Positions 1 to 11,373 of a stretch of DNA of 64,000 bases are shown one piece after another. The notes beneath the pieces are model-generated. The model did not search any database, had not been told where the DNA came from, and saw only the letters and a list, made by a program, of their open reading frames with translations. The stretch is from contig QCXZ01000041.1 in the NCBI GenBank assembly GCA_025024175.1, positions 46,123,786 through 46,187,785 on the forward strand. Direction: 5' to 3'. Numbering within the stretch: the stretch's first letter is position 1; each line of letters begins with the position of its first letter. The stretch comes from Rhyzopertha dominica (lineage: Eukaryota > Arthropoda > Insecta > Coleoptera > Bostrichidae). Made by a program: the position numbers and the translations under genes.

Positions 1-1330
1 CGAGCAACGCCTTCGGCATAAATAACTGTTATAACAGAGTCATGTTAAAATTTTTGCACACAAAAACAGCTCGAAAATCAAACGTATATTTAATAAAATA
101 CATAAACTTATTCAGTATAATCCCTTTGCATATCCAAAACACGTTGACATCGCTTCGGCGGTAATGTAATCTCGTTAAATATGCCATTTTTGTCAAGATG
201 TTTCAGCAGTTTGAACGCATATGCTGTTGCAGGGCTTTTATCCTTCCAAGTCAATAAATAAATCGGAGTTCACGCAATTCTCCTTTCCACTGAAGAAACA
301 GCGAAATCTGGAGGACTCATGTCAGGGGGAAGTGGGCGAATTTCACAGCAGTTGTTCTCGCAAACTCCTTTGACTGACACTGCTTTATACGATCAGGCGT
401 TAACGTGCAAGAGGATAAATGTGCTATAAAGAAGACAAATATATTTGTCTTTTGGTATTTGTCTATTGCTTATTTGTCCATGCGGTCTTCTTCTATTATT
501 GTAGCCGATGAGGTCTCCAACTTCTGTGGTCGTCTTTAACACTAGTCCAACGCTCTGGAACTTATACTCCATCACGTTAGTGTTGAACTCCTAGCAAGCT
601 TTTTATAACGCACCACGAATTTCGGCAACCGTTTTTTCGCGCAGTGGTTGAATTTTTATATATGCACATTAATCCGCTACAGTGATGCGTTCTATTGCAT
701 CAAACTACCCCGATTTGAGATTTTTTTACACATAAACTGAGTGAACTACCCGCACTATATATACAGCCAAGTGGTGTCCCATTGATACACTTTTATAATT
801 AAACAGCATTTGTTTTTTCACCATCGCCAGTTCAGCGCTAGCTTGATATGTGCAGGAATAACCCTCGTATGTGTATCAGAATCGTCTGGTTCCTCAACAT
901 ACTGTTTGGGTAGCTGTCGTTGTCACGAAGCTCCAAGGTGGGTAATCTTCGACAATTCTATCCAAAACACATTGTTAACGATCTTAAGCATGTATAGTTC
1001 TTCAATGGCTTTGAACTTGGACATGAAATCGTAAAAAAATATGAAAATGACATCACTGCGCTTTGAATTTCGTGATTTCTTTGATTGCAAATTTAAGTAC
1101 CCAGGACTATATAATTTCTTTAAAGAAAAAATGAAGTAAAATTTTAACATTTACGTTGACTTATGTACGTGTACTTATCAGCTCTTTATTTAAACAACTA
1201 CAGTTGTAATGTAGCTCAACTAAACTTAAAAACTTAAGCTACTTTAATACTCCCACAACCTTGCAGTATATTTCTTAATATTTGATTATGGCTGTGATTG
1301 TGTCCCAAAACTACCCGTACTTAATATTTA
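1..1330. other. no gene recognised (intron-like DNA)
   Basis: AT-rich sequence with only short open frames that show no recognisable domain. I see no repeat with clear ends, no RNA gene and no splice-consistent exon. Confidence 0.5.
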
Positions 1331-1360
1331 CTTATTTCTTTTTTTTGTTCTAGGTAAGTT
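1331..1360 (+). promoter_or_regulatory. candidate recursive splice (ratchet) site
   Basis: A pyrimidine-rich run ends in TTCTAG and is followed immediately by GTAAGT, so a 3' splice site and a consensus 5' splice site abut at 1353/1354 with no exon between them. This is the layout of zero-nucleotide recursive splice sites known from long insect introns. The site is on the same strand as the Sprint-like gene 45 kb downstream. An ordinary short exon using only one of the two sites, or chance, cannot be excluded. Confidence 0.4.
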
Positions 1361-4300
1361 CCTTGTGTGAGATAGTGAACAAGTACCGAGTACACCAACC
1401 ACGGTAAGACCAATTTCGATAAAAATGGATTTTGTATGCCTGGAGGATGCTGTGGCAAAAGAACTGTATTTGCGAGGTGCTATTAATAAGACTATTAATA
1501 CTAAGTGCGTCTGATAGTCGATGATAGGTTAGAAGTTTACTGAAAACCTATCGTAGGATTACTCTGAAAATTTGGTTATTCAGGTTATCTAAAATACTTT
1601 CAATATATATGAGGCACTCTTCAAGTGCTTATTCAATTTTGGACCTCTTTTATTAACGTATCCCTCTATTCTGATCTCAAACAGTTTTTGAGTTTTCCTT
1701 TTTTGTTGCTCCGATCAGGACGTTGTTTCAACCTTCGTAACTTCGAATTAAAAACCTGCAGATTATTGGTATTTTATGAGTAAAATGAGAAAGCTTATGG
1801 CATTTGATTCTAACCCACAATTTAACTCGATATTATAATGAGTGTTCTCCGCAGCTTCAAAAAAATGGCAAAACGTGTATTTTTTAATGCAACTCCCTTT
1901 ACCTGTATCTGTACAACGAAAAGCTGGTTTATATGGTTTGAGCTAGTATATAATTTTCGAACTATATGCATTTTTCACTAAAAAATGATAAAAGATGATA
2001 TCTCTGTGTCACTGAACTTCTTTTAACAGTTTGACTTTTCCGTCTAATATGACTTTTGGTGATTGTTAATAAATTTGACTTGAAATTAACATAATTCATT
2101 GGAAGTTTGTACGAAATTGTTTGTTCTACTTGGACAGTGTGAATAGGTCATAGCAAGACTGAAGTTTTAATAAAATAAGAATCAGAGGCAGTATGCGGGA
2201 TTTAAAATTAATTTTATTAATCAAAATTTATGGATAAGGTTTTACTGAATTAAGTAACTAATTTTCAAACGTTTTTGCATATAAATATAAATGTCATTCT
2301 TAAGTTATTTAGAGTGTTGACCATTGCACTCAAAACATTTTAAAACTTGAGTATTTACTCTTCATTGGTCCCGATCAATTGTCATCGGATCAAGTTTTTC
2401 AAAGCACTGAACCACTCGTACAGTTTTTCCTTGAAACTGCCCCACAAAAATTCAAAGGGATAAACGCCTAAAGCATCTATTATCAAACATTTCAAAAAGT
2501 TCAGCTGTAACCTTCAGGGGACAATGAGGCGGAGCCAGTTGATACTTACAGCTCCGTAAGTCAAACTTTCAAGGAAATCCTTGACAACTGGCCTTAAGGT
2601 TATCCTGTAATTTTCAGGCACTAATGCTTCGTCATAGATGAAGAATCTTACTGTGTTCTTTTGTAACAAAACAAAACGTTAAAACTATGTATTTTTTGAA
2701 ATGTCATCTCTTTGATAGTCCTTGGATTTTTAGGGTTAAAAATTCTTTTTGACATGTTTACACTGTTAATGTAGAAAAAATAATTTTATACGAATTTCGT
2801 TTGAATAACTAATTTTAATCATGGATGCCAAAGAATGGGTATTAAAACGAACAGTCAAGCTGTTGCAACAAGTGGAAAAGTTGGAAAAGCAGTACTTTTT
2901 GATAAAAACTGATTTCTTCCAAAAACCTTAGGATTTAGGTATGAAACTCAAAACAGTCGGTATAATATTAAGTCAAGATTTAAATGACAGCTTCGTCGTC
3001 TTACTCATAAAATTTCAATGCTCTGCCAATTTCTAATTTGAAGTTACTCAGGTTTAAACGACGTCCGGATTGGTACTAAAAACAAAATAATCAAATACTC
3101 AAAAACTGTTTCAGATAGGCACGTCTACGGATATGTTAACAAAAGATGTTTAAAATTGAAAAGGGACTCGAAATCGATAATAATATACAGTGTGTCTTAT
3201 TTAAAATAACAAAGTCTGTAACAACAGATATTGTAATCATTTTGAATCACTAGATACGTACGAGTATATGGAATGCTGAAGCATGTATATCATGCAGTTT
3301 TTTCTTGTTCTCCACCAAAAGATTAAAATGGCCTTATCGCCGTAAACGTAAATATTTTCATCACTATCCTAATTACCTTCTCAGGACTCTGATTATTCGT
3401 GCCACCCATTCTCGAAAAAACTAGAAACCTTTATGTCAATATATCGCTATATCTCTTAGAGTTACAGAATTTGTGGTTGATCCTCTAAATCTGTTTTCAA
3501 ATTAGTCTTTTGCGTGGCACCATTTAAAGCATATCCTTTGTTCACTTAATTTTATGCTACATTAAGGCCCAAAATAATTGTTTTTGTGATTTCTTCCTTC
3601 ACAAAATTCTGGAACCCCCGCTTTACAAGTACTTCTTGTTCTGACCCTTATTATTATCTGCAGACAGACAAAATAGGATTTTCAACAATTTAGTCTCATC
3701 ACCGTTCCTCGAGTAACATTCACGTTTAAGCCGCTTTATCAAATTGCCCCGCTTTGATTTAAAATTGCCCCGAGTCTAAGAGGCCTATAATATTAGGTGG
3801 AGGCCTTCGAACTCGCGTTTTACTAAATACCTCGATTATTAAGGGCGAGCGGGGGCTTAATAAAATCATCGTTTAATCTTGTTTCAAGATGAAGGAAACT
3901 TTCACGAGTTGTCGATAATGGCCTATGAGGCGCATCATTAGTTTACCTTCCCTTTGGGTTTCCGGCGATAGAAGTGCCGAAGTAATGAACTTAGTTTTGT
4001 AATAAAGAGTTGATACGTTTCCGTGTAAAGTGATTGATTGAATCATAGGGTTGAGTGATGGTGACAGAGATAGAGAGGGTAATGTAGTAGAAGGGTTGGT
4101 GCAGTTTGCTATTTTATATTAATCTTTACTATTAATCAGAAATCAGAGAATTCTATAGATACTTAAAACTTTCCGAAACTTGGTAAGGAAAGACCTAATT
4201 TATTTCATTTCTGCTCGCTAAATATTACATTCTTATTCACAATAATGATCTTTCAGTGGGATGGATAAAATTTAGAGAATGATAAAGCAAAATCCCAGTT

Positions 4301-5085
4301 TCTGTAGAAGCTACCAACTGAAAAAATTTTTAAATGTTTTATTCTGTAGACTAAAACGGTCTCGTTCATTTTTTTGTACACAAATTTGTTTTTTCACATA
4401 AGTCATAATAAATGTTATAATGCATGATACACAGTAGTGATTTTCTGTCAGCAGTACCATGTTACAACAGACAGAATAAAAACAGATCGTTTGTAGCGAT
4501 TGCGAATATCTACGAATATAAGAGAATCGGGTGGAAACCAGAAAATAGTATCTCGCTCCACTTCAGACTTCGTAAATAAACAACTTGTCTTCTGACTAAA
4601 TTTTATTAAGTGTATAAAATTTTTTGTTCACCAATAATTTCAGTTATCACAACTAAACCAGAAAATGGAACCCACATTCAATAGTAATGCAAAATAAGCA
4701 GGCTCCGGTAAGCAGTTATAATATACAAAAATCTGCGAAACAAGTGGGCAAGAATGTTTTGACGTCTTGATAAAAAAAAAGAAAATCAGAGGAACAGTAC
4801 AAACACATATTTACAAATTATGACACACTCTGTTAATACATACTACTGTAGGAACGTAAATAATTAATTTAACAGACAGATAAGATGGCAACAACAAATT
4901 TCTTATTTGTTAAAAGCCTACTACCTACTCTGACAGACTACTTAATAATAACAATTATTGTCTTACATTGCTCAAAGTATGAGCCACGCATTTGCTGCTG
5001 CGATCTGGCCACGAATGGCAGCTTCAATTTCATTTCCGCTGATTCTTTGAATCATGTTACCCACGTGGCTAGTTATACAGCATAT
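1361..5085. other. no gene recognised
   Basis: AT-rich non-coding sequence. About 3770-3970 is somewhat richer in GC and lacks long open frames, so it could be conserved non-coding DNA, but nothing in the sequence proves it. Confidence 0.4.
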
Positions 5086-5089
5086 AGGT

Positions 5090-5660
5090 ACTTTATTTTA
5101 AATTTTTCCGCAAAGGTAGAAATTGTGAACTGAGAGATCAGGAGATCTCAGAGGGCTCGGAAATGCACTTCTTCGACCTATCCATCTTTTGAAAATTTCT
5201 GGTATTTTGCGAATAACATGCCGGGCACCCGTCATACAGGAACCACATATCTCTCTTGATTGGTAAAGATATATCTTCAAGAAATTAATTCACACACAAA
5301 ATTGCCTCAACTGCTTTTGTGTCNAAAACACCNCACCNGACATTCACACTCCGTCTATATATATTTTCTACAGGTTACCCTGCGACTAGAAATGTTCATT
5401 ATCTTTATTTGTACCGCCACAATTGGAAAATGCTACCTCATCTGTCCATAATTCACCAAATAAAAAGTTTTCGTTTTGCCGTACTTTACTGAGTAACCAC
5501 TTGCAATATTTCACTTTTTTACTAGACTTCGTTAGTCAAAACTTGATGTAATGCCACGTGGTTGTTGTTTTAAAACTCACTACACACTTGATTTATCTGT
5601 GCCAAGATTGGCTTCCATTTGTCGAATACTTGCGCGTGGATGTGCTTCAACGTGTGCAGG
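5090..5660 (-). pseudogene. decayed Tc1/mariner-superfamily transposase fragment
   Basis: The minus-strand open piece at 5098-5280 contains RWIGR followed by RSPDL and a degraded F-Y-L-C-G block. This matches the WIGRGGP...RSPDLTPLDFFLWG block around the third catalytic Asp in a very common insect transposase family of the DDE (IS630/Tc1/mariner) type. Further upstream on the same strand, in other frames, are traces of LWTDEVAF, DNEHF, and an N-terminal HPRASIRQMEANLGTDKSSV-like helix-turn-helix segment (about 5600-5650). Frames change several times, stops interrupt it, and three unresolved bases (N) lie inside near 5324-5338. No terminal repeats were found. The relic is not functional. The family assignment rests on recalled motifs. 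Confidence 0.65.
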
Positions 5661-8600
5661 TAAATAAATTACATTTTGTGTCCTTGTGAAAAATTTTGGT
5701 CATCTAACCTTCCCTGTTACCTGTCCCACATTTTTTCTGGAATAATCGGGATATCTAATTGCATAATCCTGTGAGCATTTCATAGGCTTCAGCATTAGAA
5801 TATGAAATGTTTTTCTTTAATATTTCTTGACTATTGGACGAATGTCAAAACATTGTGGGTAGTTTATTTTCCAAGGCCTACTTATTTGGATTGTGTTAAT
5901 TTTAATTATGATACTTCATTTTAGAACATTTTTGGTATAATTTTGGATTAAATAAAGAATCAGATTAAATTCTTCTTTTATAATGTATTGTGGCACAATA
6001 TGTCATCTAAATTTTCCGAAAAAAACTAAAAAAAATATTGGAATGTTTTAAAAAACGCTACCTATATTTGCTCTTCCTTGTAGGAGATAGTAGAAATATG
6101 TAATGCAATAATTTAAGCCCTCTTCCTATTTAAAAGATATCGCGATTTTTTCTATTCACTGACGATTGCGCCCGCGAGATCGACGGAGAAAGTTAATACT
6201 ATTTTTGATAAATTCCTCTAGGTCACCTTTGTTGAATTTTTTTGTGGAGATTCTACAACCAGTCTGTTACCGTCCTTATTGCGACACCTTGTTTAAAACC
6301 GCAAATAAAAACTTCCATTATTTCTGATTTCACGTCTGTTGGTTTTGAATGCGGAAAATGTGTTGGTTTTTTTTAGTCCGATTCCAGTGATCGCATTCCT
6401 CATAAAATAACCACATTGGTTGTGAAAATATAGGTACTACTTGACTGCGAAAGTGATCGTCTCGTTTTTTCTTTATTTTCACGATGGTTTGTAAGTTGCA
6501 AGAGACTGAATTTGTACGCGAAAATTTACCTACTTCTATGACGTAATAAAAAACATCCAGGCGCCTGGCGATTTATCAATCATTTAAAAGAAACCAATTT
6601 TAAGGCAATATTTATAGGTGCCATCAGGCTTAGATAGGATCGTACATTAGATAATTGTTTAGTTATATCCGATAAACGGTCAAGTGCGAGTCTCCATAAT
6701 GCGTCGAGTGCAAGCTTGCAAGCTTTGTTTTAGAAGTCAGTGACGCCGAATGGAGTTCGAATTTCGGGGGTTTTATTAAAACAATGAATCATATTGCGAT
6801 ACATTGTTTTTATCTGTTGTTGAGATGCTGTAAAATCAAAATCGCTTTGTATTATGGGGGTGCATATGCAATCCTGTCAGGCTTATTGTCACTTGTGAAA
6901 ACCTTGTATGTTAGGAATAAGTATGCAACACAATGAAAGATTCTTTAGGTCAGTAAAGAAACAATATAAGGCTCTGGTATGCAGTTTTATTATGGATAAC
7001 ATTATAATACGATCATTTTCAATCTCTCTCGCCAAATGCGCTTCTTTATTAGCACTCAATGTCGAATTAATTCGAAGTTTATCATCCATCCGCGTTCCTT
7101 TTAATAATCCGACGGCGCGCGCCCACAGTCAGATGAAGCAATCCAGGCCATCATCCTTGAAATATGTTGAGTTATAATTACCCCATATTTATTTAATGCC
7201 CACTCGATTAAAACGCACAACAAAAACCTATTTCTGCTACGCTTTTTTGCCGAGCTGACATTTCGCGTTGATTGCGTTTTGTTTTGTCCCATTCCCAGTC
7301 GCTAACGAGTGTGGGTTGTGTCAATGACAGCCGCAGCACTGCTGCACAAAACAAACGAGCGTCGGGCCGTTCAGCGCCGCCTATAACTCTGAAAGCGTCG
7401 CGGAATGAAGGGAGTATAGCGATGTGCAGTTGTAGAATTAGAAATTTTTTTCAAAAATGATTTTGTTTCATTTCTGTACTCGTTTCCGGTACTTACCTAC
7501 TTTCCAACTCGTTAAATTTGTATTAATTAAAGTTGACAGATTTGAACTGCTATCACAAATTAGATTAGTAAAGTTTTTGAGCAGTAATTATAATTTTTTG
7601 TAATTTTAAAAATTTTGGCCATTGTTGGTCCGGCTATGATTTCCATTATTTGTACTTCATGGGATATTCAACCAACACGATTGTATACCCTGCGTACGCG
7701 TGTACTTCATCTTTTGCAAGTTCTTGTGCTATGGGACGTTCTGTACTTGCTTTTGGAAGTGTACCATTTGAGAGCAATATACGATTGGTTCAATCAATCA
7801 ATCAAAACAACTTATTAATGTGCATTTAGAAAATGGTTTTGACAGTTTTTTTATAATGAGCTATTACTAGACCCCCTCTTTCCTTTAAAAAAATTAAAAT
7901 TGAGGGTTACCAGGCGTAGTGGGTGACAACTTCACTTCGAATATAACGACAAAAGATATACCCCTCTGAAATAAAATCGATCAGTTACAGGATTTTATTG
8001 AAATATGTCTCCCATAGAAATTATTGAGGGCGGTTCATGTCATTGAAGCACCCCATAATAAACAATATCATAGTTTTACACAAGCGTAAAAATAAATAAT
8101 GACACCTGCGGAAAAGTCTTTGTAATCGAAGCAATTCAATCCAAGATCGACATCAGTGTGCAAGAAACATGGTAATCTAGGAAACAACAAATATGCAGAT
8201 GCGGTTACGCCATCTTATGAAGCCAGACAACCGCTAATGAATATTCTAAGCCCTATGCTCTTAGAAATTAACGATGCCTGAACACCGGGCAAAAAGAAGC
8301 AAAGCGTGTTTGCTTAATGTAGCGTTCGGTGCAGGCTGCAGTTTAATCAAATTTTGGCCATCTTCTGTGTGAACTATTCGTCGCCTCCTAGGACCCACAT
8401 GAGACCCAGACTAATCTATCTCGTGGCATGTTTAAGTTCCTGGTCCCGAAATATATGCAGTTTAATTTTAAGCGGGCGCATTTCTCCGGCAAAATAAAGA
8501 ACACATAAGTGATTCCATAAAGTTCATCCGTTTTATAAATAGATGGAGGAATTCCGGGCGTAAGAATGCCGATAATAAAAACACGCTCGGTTAGGTTAGA

Positions 8601-9099
8601 TCAAGTGCTGGTGGATAGACATTAAGAGTTCGGTGGCGTATTAAATCGACGGTTAATGCATATAGAGAGTCACTCAGTGGGAATGGGCATGTGTTGTTAC
8701 GAACNCCAGCTTCGTTTGGAGTTACTTTTAAGTCGCTTCCAATAGAGAACTCAAAACATACCTAATAAAAGGGTAAATGAACCCCATTTCACAACATATA
8801 ATGCGAGCATATTTCAACCATACATTCTATGGACAATGGGGTTGTAGCCCTCGATCACAAATCGTTATTGCAACACATTTGTAGGTTTTCCTAGACCCAA
8901 TGAAGTGAGATACTAGCAACAAAAAAATATTTCTAATGTTATATTGTCTTATTTTCGCCCTCTAAAGTTTTCCGCCAAATTCAAATATTGCTAGCAACGT
9001 CACTTGACCCGGCTAGAGTGGGGGAGTGTGGTGGGATCGCATTTCGCCACGGTAAACCTACCGTGATTTCGCGTTTGACTCATAGAAGAGACATCTAGT
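5661..9099. other. no host gene recognised; contains one dispersed repeat and a GC-richer island
   Basis: Apart from the repeat at 6470-6865, this stretch contains no recognisable coding region. About 7040-7440 is richer in CpG and GC than its surroundings and contains only short open frames on both strands. It could be a regulatory island or an old element. One N occurs near 8705. Confidence 0.4.
6470..6865 (+). repeat. dispersed repeat, copy 1 (pairs with 50016-50273)
   Basis: It shares in order ACGATGGTTT, a CGGTCAAGT block, CAGTGACGCCGAATGGAGT, GGGTTTTA, ATTGTTTT and TGTTGAGATGCTG with the sequence at 50016-50273. The copy here has about 130 bp more in the middle. Both copies read in the same direction. 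No terminal inverted repeat or target duplication was found, so the class is unknown. Confidence 0.6.
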
Positions 9100-9560
9100 C
9101 AGTGTTGCCGACTTGGCGGATAAAATTCTCGCCCAACGGAGAAATATACGTTTTAGCAGTTAGCGAATATTTTAACGGAATAAGAAAGTCTTTAATTAAT
9201 ATTAACTGTTTCACTTTAGCGTATAAATATGGGAAACTTAGATATGAAGTATCTACAATCGATTTATTTATGCTAGGTGACTCGATGATTACTGTATTCC
9301 TTGCCTGGGAAATATTATATTTCCTGCTTTTTTTACCTACCAATCCAAAATTTTACCAACGTCTCACTAGTGCTTGTGTGTTTCACGTTGCAGCTCAGAT
9401 TGTCAAATGACGCAGATATTATTATCTTAAACCAAGTAAAAAGCAACGAAACATATTTCTGGAAGAAACACGATGAGCTCGACAATGAAATTTTTAACGT
9501 TATAGCATAATATGTAGAAAAATAATAATTATTTATGTAAAATAAATAATAAATCCCCTT

Positions 9561-9660
9561 AATAAGATAATATTTTGTCGGATAGATCGCTGTCTCTTGA
9601 AAAACACTGACAAAAAATTAATAGTCTGACGTTTCAATTACAACTGTAATCTTTGTCAAA
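9561..9660 (+). repeat. left inverted arm of the Penelope-like element
   Basis: Every base I compared is the exact reverse complement of 10129-10228 (100 bp). It contains the small ATTACA-AC-TGTAAT hairpin and, read on the other strand, a GAAACGTC box resembling the 3' part of a hammerhead core. It abuts the endonuclease frame directly, so the arm is an inverted copy of the element's own 3' end placed at its truncation point. Confidence 0.85.
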
Positions 9661-9663
9661 GAC

Positions 9664-9945
9664 AAAAAGTGTTACATAGGTCAAACAAAAAGAAAAGTAG
9701 GTACGCGTTTGAAAGAACACATACGTGCTACTAGGTTGCAACAGATAGATAAATCTTCCGTAGCTGAACACTCATATTTGACTAGACACATGATTGATTT
9801 TGATAAAACAAAAATTTTACATAGAGAAAAATATTATCACAAACGTCTAATAAAAGAAGCTATAGAAATTTATAGGAATACTAATAATTTTAATAGGGAT
9901 TATGGAAATTATGAGTTAGGTGACATTTGGAAGGCTATTTTGTAG
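9664..9945 (+). pseudogene. GIY-YIG endonuclease C-terminal fragment of Penelope-like ORF
   Basis: The open frame starts within CYIGQT (9670-9687), the YIG half of the GIY-YIG nuclease motif. It continues with the conserved Arg in TRLKEH, then SSVAEH, a DFDKTK block, an RLIKEAIEIY block and FNRDYG, ending in W-x-A-I-L at the stop at 9943-9945. This order is characteristic of the Penelope-like element endonuclease that nicks target DNA during insertion. The part before YIG, including the GIY half and the reverse transcriptase, is absent because the copy is 5'-truncated at the inverted arm. No start codon is expected here. The reading frame itself is intact, which suggests a fairly young insertion. 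Confidence 0.8.
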
Positions 9946-10128
9946 TTATCTTTTATCAAGTAGTTCGTGTATATCTAGTAGGTAGGTAGTTCCTTTTTCA
10001 TCGTTAGGTTCCTTTTTTATCAGGTTGGCACGTTGTTTCTATGACGTCTCGCTTCCTTGGTGATTTGTTTATTTACTTTCAAAAATTTGTTTGAACTTGT
10101 GTCAGGCAAATTTTGAGGTTCTGCGTCT

Positions 10129-10228
10129 TTGACAAAGATTACAGTTGTAATTGAAACGTCAGACTATTAATTTTTTGTCAGTGTTTTTCAAGAGACAGCG
10201 ATCTATCCGACAAAATATTATCTTATTA
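10129..10228 (+). repeat. right inverted arm of the Penelope-like element
   Basis: Reverse complement of 9561-9660. Read on the + strand it contains TTGACAA, then the hairpin ATTACA-GT-TGTAAT, then GAAACGTC. This has the layout of a degenerate hammerhead core, with two differences from CUGANGA. Confidence 0.85.
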
Positions 10229-10453
10229 TATTATGGACGCTGAAAGCATTCACCCTCGAATAAATCCCCTTGTATATCAACAGATTACCCTGTCTTAAAA
10301 ATTTTAGCGGATTCGATACGCCAGTCTAGCGGAATTTCTATCAGCCCCAGTGCCAACACTGTACACTGTACAGATAGACAGATGATCTGTTTGTTTATAT
10401 TTGCGTTTGGCTTGGTTTTGCGAGGAGGATTTATATTTTTGCCTCTAGTTTCT

Positions 10454-10597
10454 TTAGCACAAGCGACTTGCTGTTAGTGCAGCACACCACAATTTTCGTC
10501 TTGATTTTTCTTCGGGTACAATTAAAAATTTCTTCTCTAGAGCAACAATACTAGTATTTGTGCATGTTGGCACAAAACATTTCTTTTCAGCAGCCAT
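10454..10597 (-). CDS. THAP zinc-finger N-terminal exon or relic
   Basis: From the ATG at 10597 the minus-strand frame encodes 47 residues. It begins MAAEKKC, has C-x4-C (CFVPTC) followed by NTS, a K-F-x-x-VP stretch and RRKLWCAA. This is the first half of a THAP domain: zinc ligands CxxxxC, the F-x-x-VP motif and the invariant Trp. THAP domains are DNA-binding modules found in chromatin proteins and in P-element-like and other transposases. The second half (the C-x2-H ligands) is not in frame before the stop, so the model is either one exon whose next exon I cannot place or a truncated relic. A Penelope-like element sits just downstream. The upstream ATG at 10645 is in the same frame but adds residues unlike the family. 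Confidence 0.5.
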   Translation of the reverse strand: MAAEKKCFVPTCTNTSIVALEKKFLIVPEEKSRRKLWCAALTASRLC

Positions 10598-10734
10598 TTC
10601 GTCCGCATTTTGAACGATATAATCGTGATCGATAAACAAAAGCAAACAACACGAGCATTACTGAGAGGTTATCAATGATGCTCCTCGTCCGTTCGTCGGC
10701 AGTTGACAGCGAAAAACACGCATAGGCAACTGGA

Positions 10735-10812
10735 ACACTGAAAATTATTGTGCTCTGGCAACAACACACAGCTGCTGCCAATCACAAGCGGCAGGGTCAA
10801 CCTACGTCACAC
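10735..10812 (-). promoter_or_regulatory. possible promoter of the minus-strand THAP exon
   Basis: On the minus strand, TTTTCAGTGTT (initiator TCAGT at 10737-10741) lies about 140 bp before the THAP start codon. It is preceded by TGATTGGC (CCAAT box, 10777-10784) and a TGACGTAGG (CRE-like) element near 10801. The arrangement is plausible but short motifs of this kind occur by chance. Confidence 0.25.
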
Positions 10813-10814
10813 AT

Positions 10815-11370
10815 TCAAATATTTAAACTTTACCATTTTTTACGTTTATCTAAGCGCTTTGAAAAATAAATGAATACACAAGGGGTCTATTATTTTTTAT
10901 GTAGATTCATATTCTGCAATAAAAAAAATATGGTCTACAACCCCATTCTAGGTCATTTGGACCAAATATATCTATATCCAAATTTGCTTCCTAAGGATGC
11001 TACGATCAATGCAAACCCAAACACGGTTTTATTTAATTTTTCTGAAACTTCTGGGTATAGTTAAATACACTTTTCCGCACTTATGTGTTAAATAAGATGG
11101 TCTAAGAATAATTTCAAAATTTTATTTATAAACAGGTTAAAATGGAGGGGGGGGGGAAGATCATTATAACTTTGTTTGCTGTTCTCAATGTCCAGTTCCC
11201 CATCTTGTATTTTGTGCCTGTGTCTAGGATTGTTCTGCTGGAAGGATCTTTTATCATCATGTTGCTCTTCGTGTAGTTTTTGTCAGTCCATTTTTGTGGA
11301 GTTCGCCATTCTGCATTTTCTAAGAATTCTGCAAGTCATTTTCGTTCTCATCCATTATTATCAGGTCATA
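10815..11370. other. no gene recognised
   Basis: Mostly AT-rich, with a G homopolymer run near 11148. The open frames on either strand show no domain. Confidence 0.4.
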
Positions 11371-11373
11371 TGC

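Larger units (their letters stand above)
9549..10271 (+). mobile_element. truncated Penelope-like element with inverted arms and 13-bp target duplication
   Basis: The 13-mer AATAAATCCCCTT occurs at 9549-9561 and again at 10259-10271, framing the insertion. Inside are a 100-bp inverted arm (9561-9660), an open frame for the C-terminal GIY-YIG endonuclease (9664-9945), a short 3' untranslated part, the matching arm (10129-10228) and about 30 bp of tail. Most of the element, including the reverse transcriptase, is missing at the 5' side. Penelope-like elements are known for variable target duplications, 5' truncation and terminal inverted copies of their own ends. A second, longer, rearranged copy of the same family lies at 43650-44960 on the other strand. 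Confidence 0.8.
9100..10361. mobile_element. possible older terminal-inverted-repeat element hosting a Penelope insertion
   Basis: The left end reads CAGTGTTGCC and the right end, in reverse complement, reads CAGTGTTGGC, with looser similarity continuing inward (gCGGAT / GCTAGAC blocks). CAGTG ends suggest a hAT-like element. The flanking octamers do not match, so there is no confirmed target duplication. The Penelope-like insertion at 9549-10271 lies entirely within it and would be younger. Confidence 0.3.

Noticed and set aside
5324..5338. Single N bases here and at several other places as biologically meaningful
   Set aside because: They are most likely unresolved base calls; they only limit frame reading locally.
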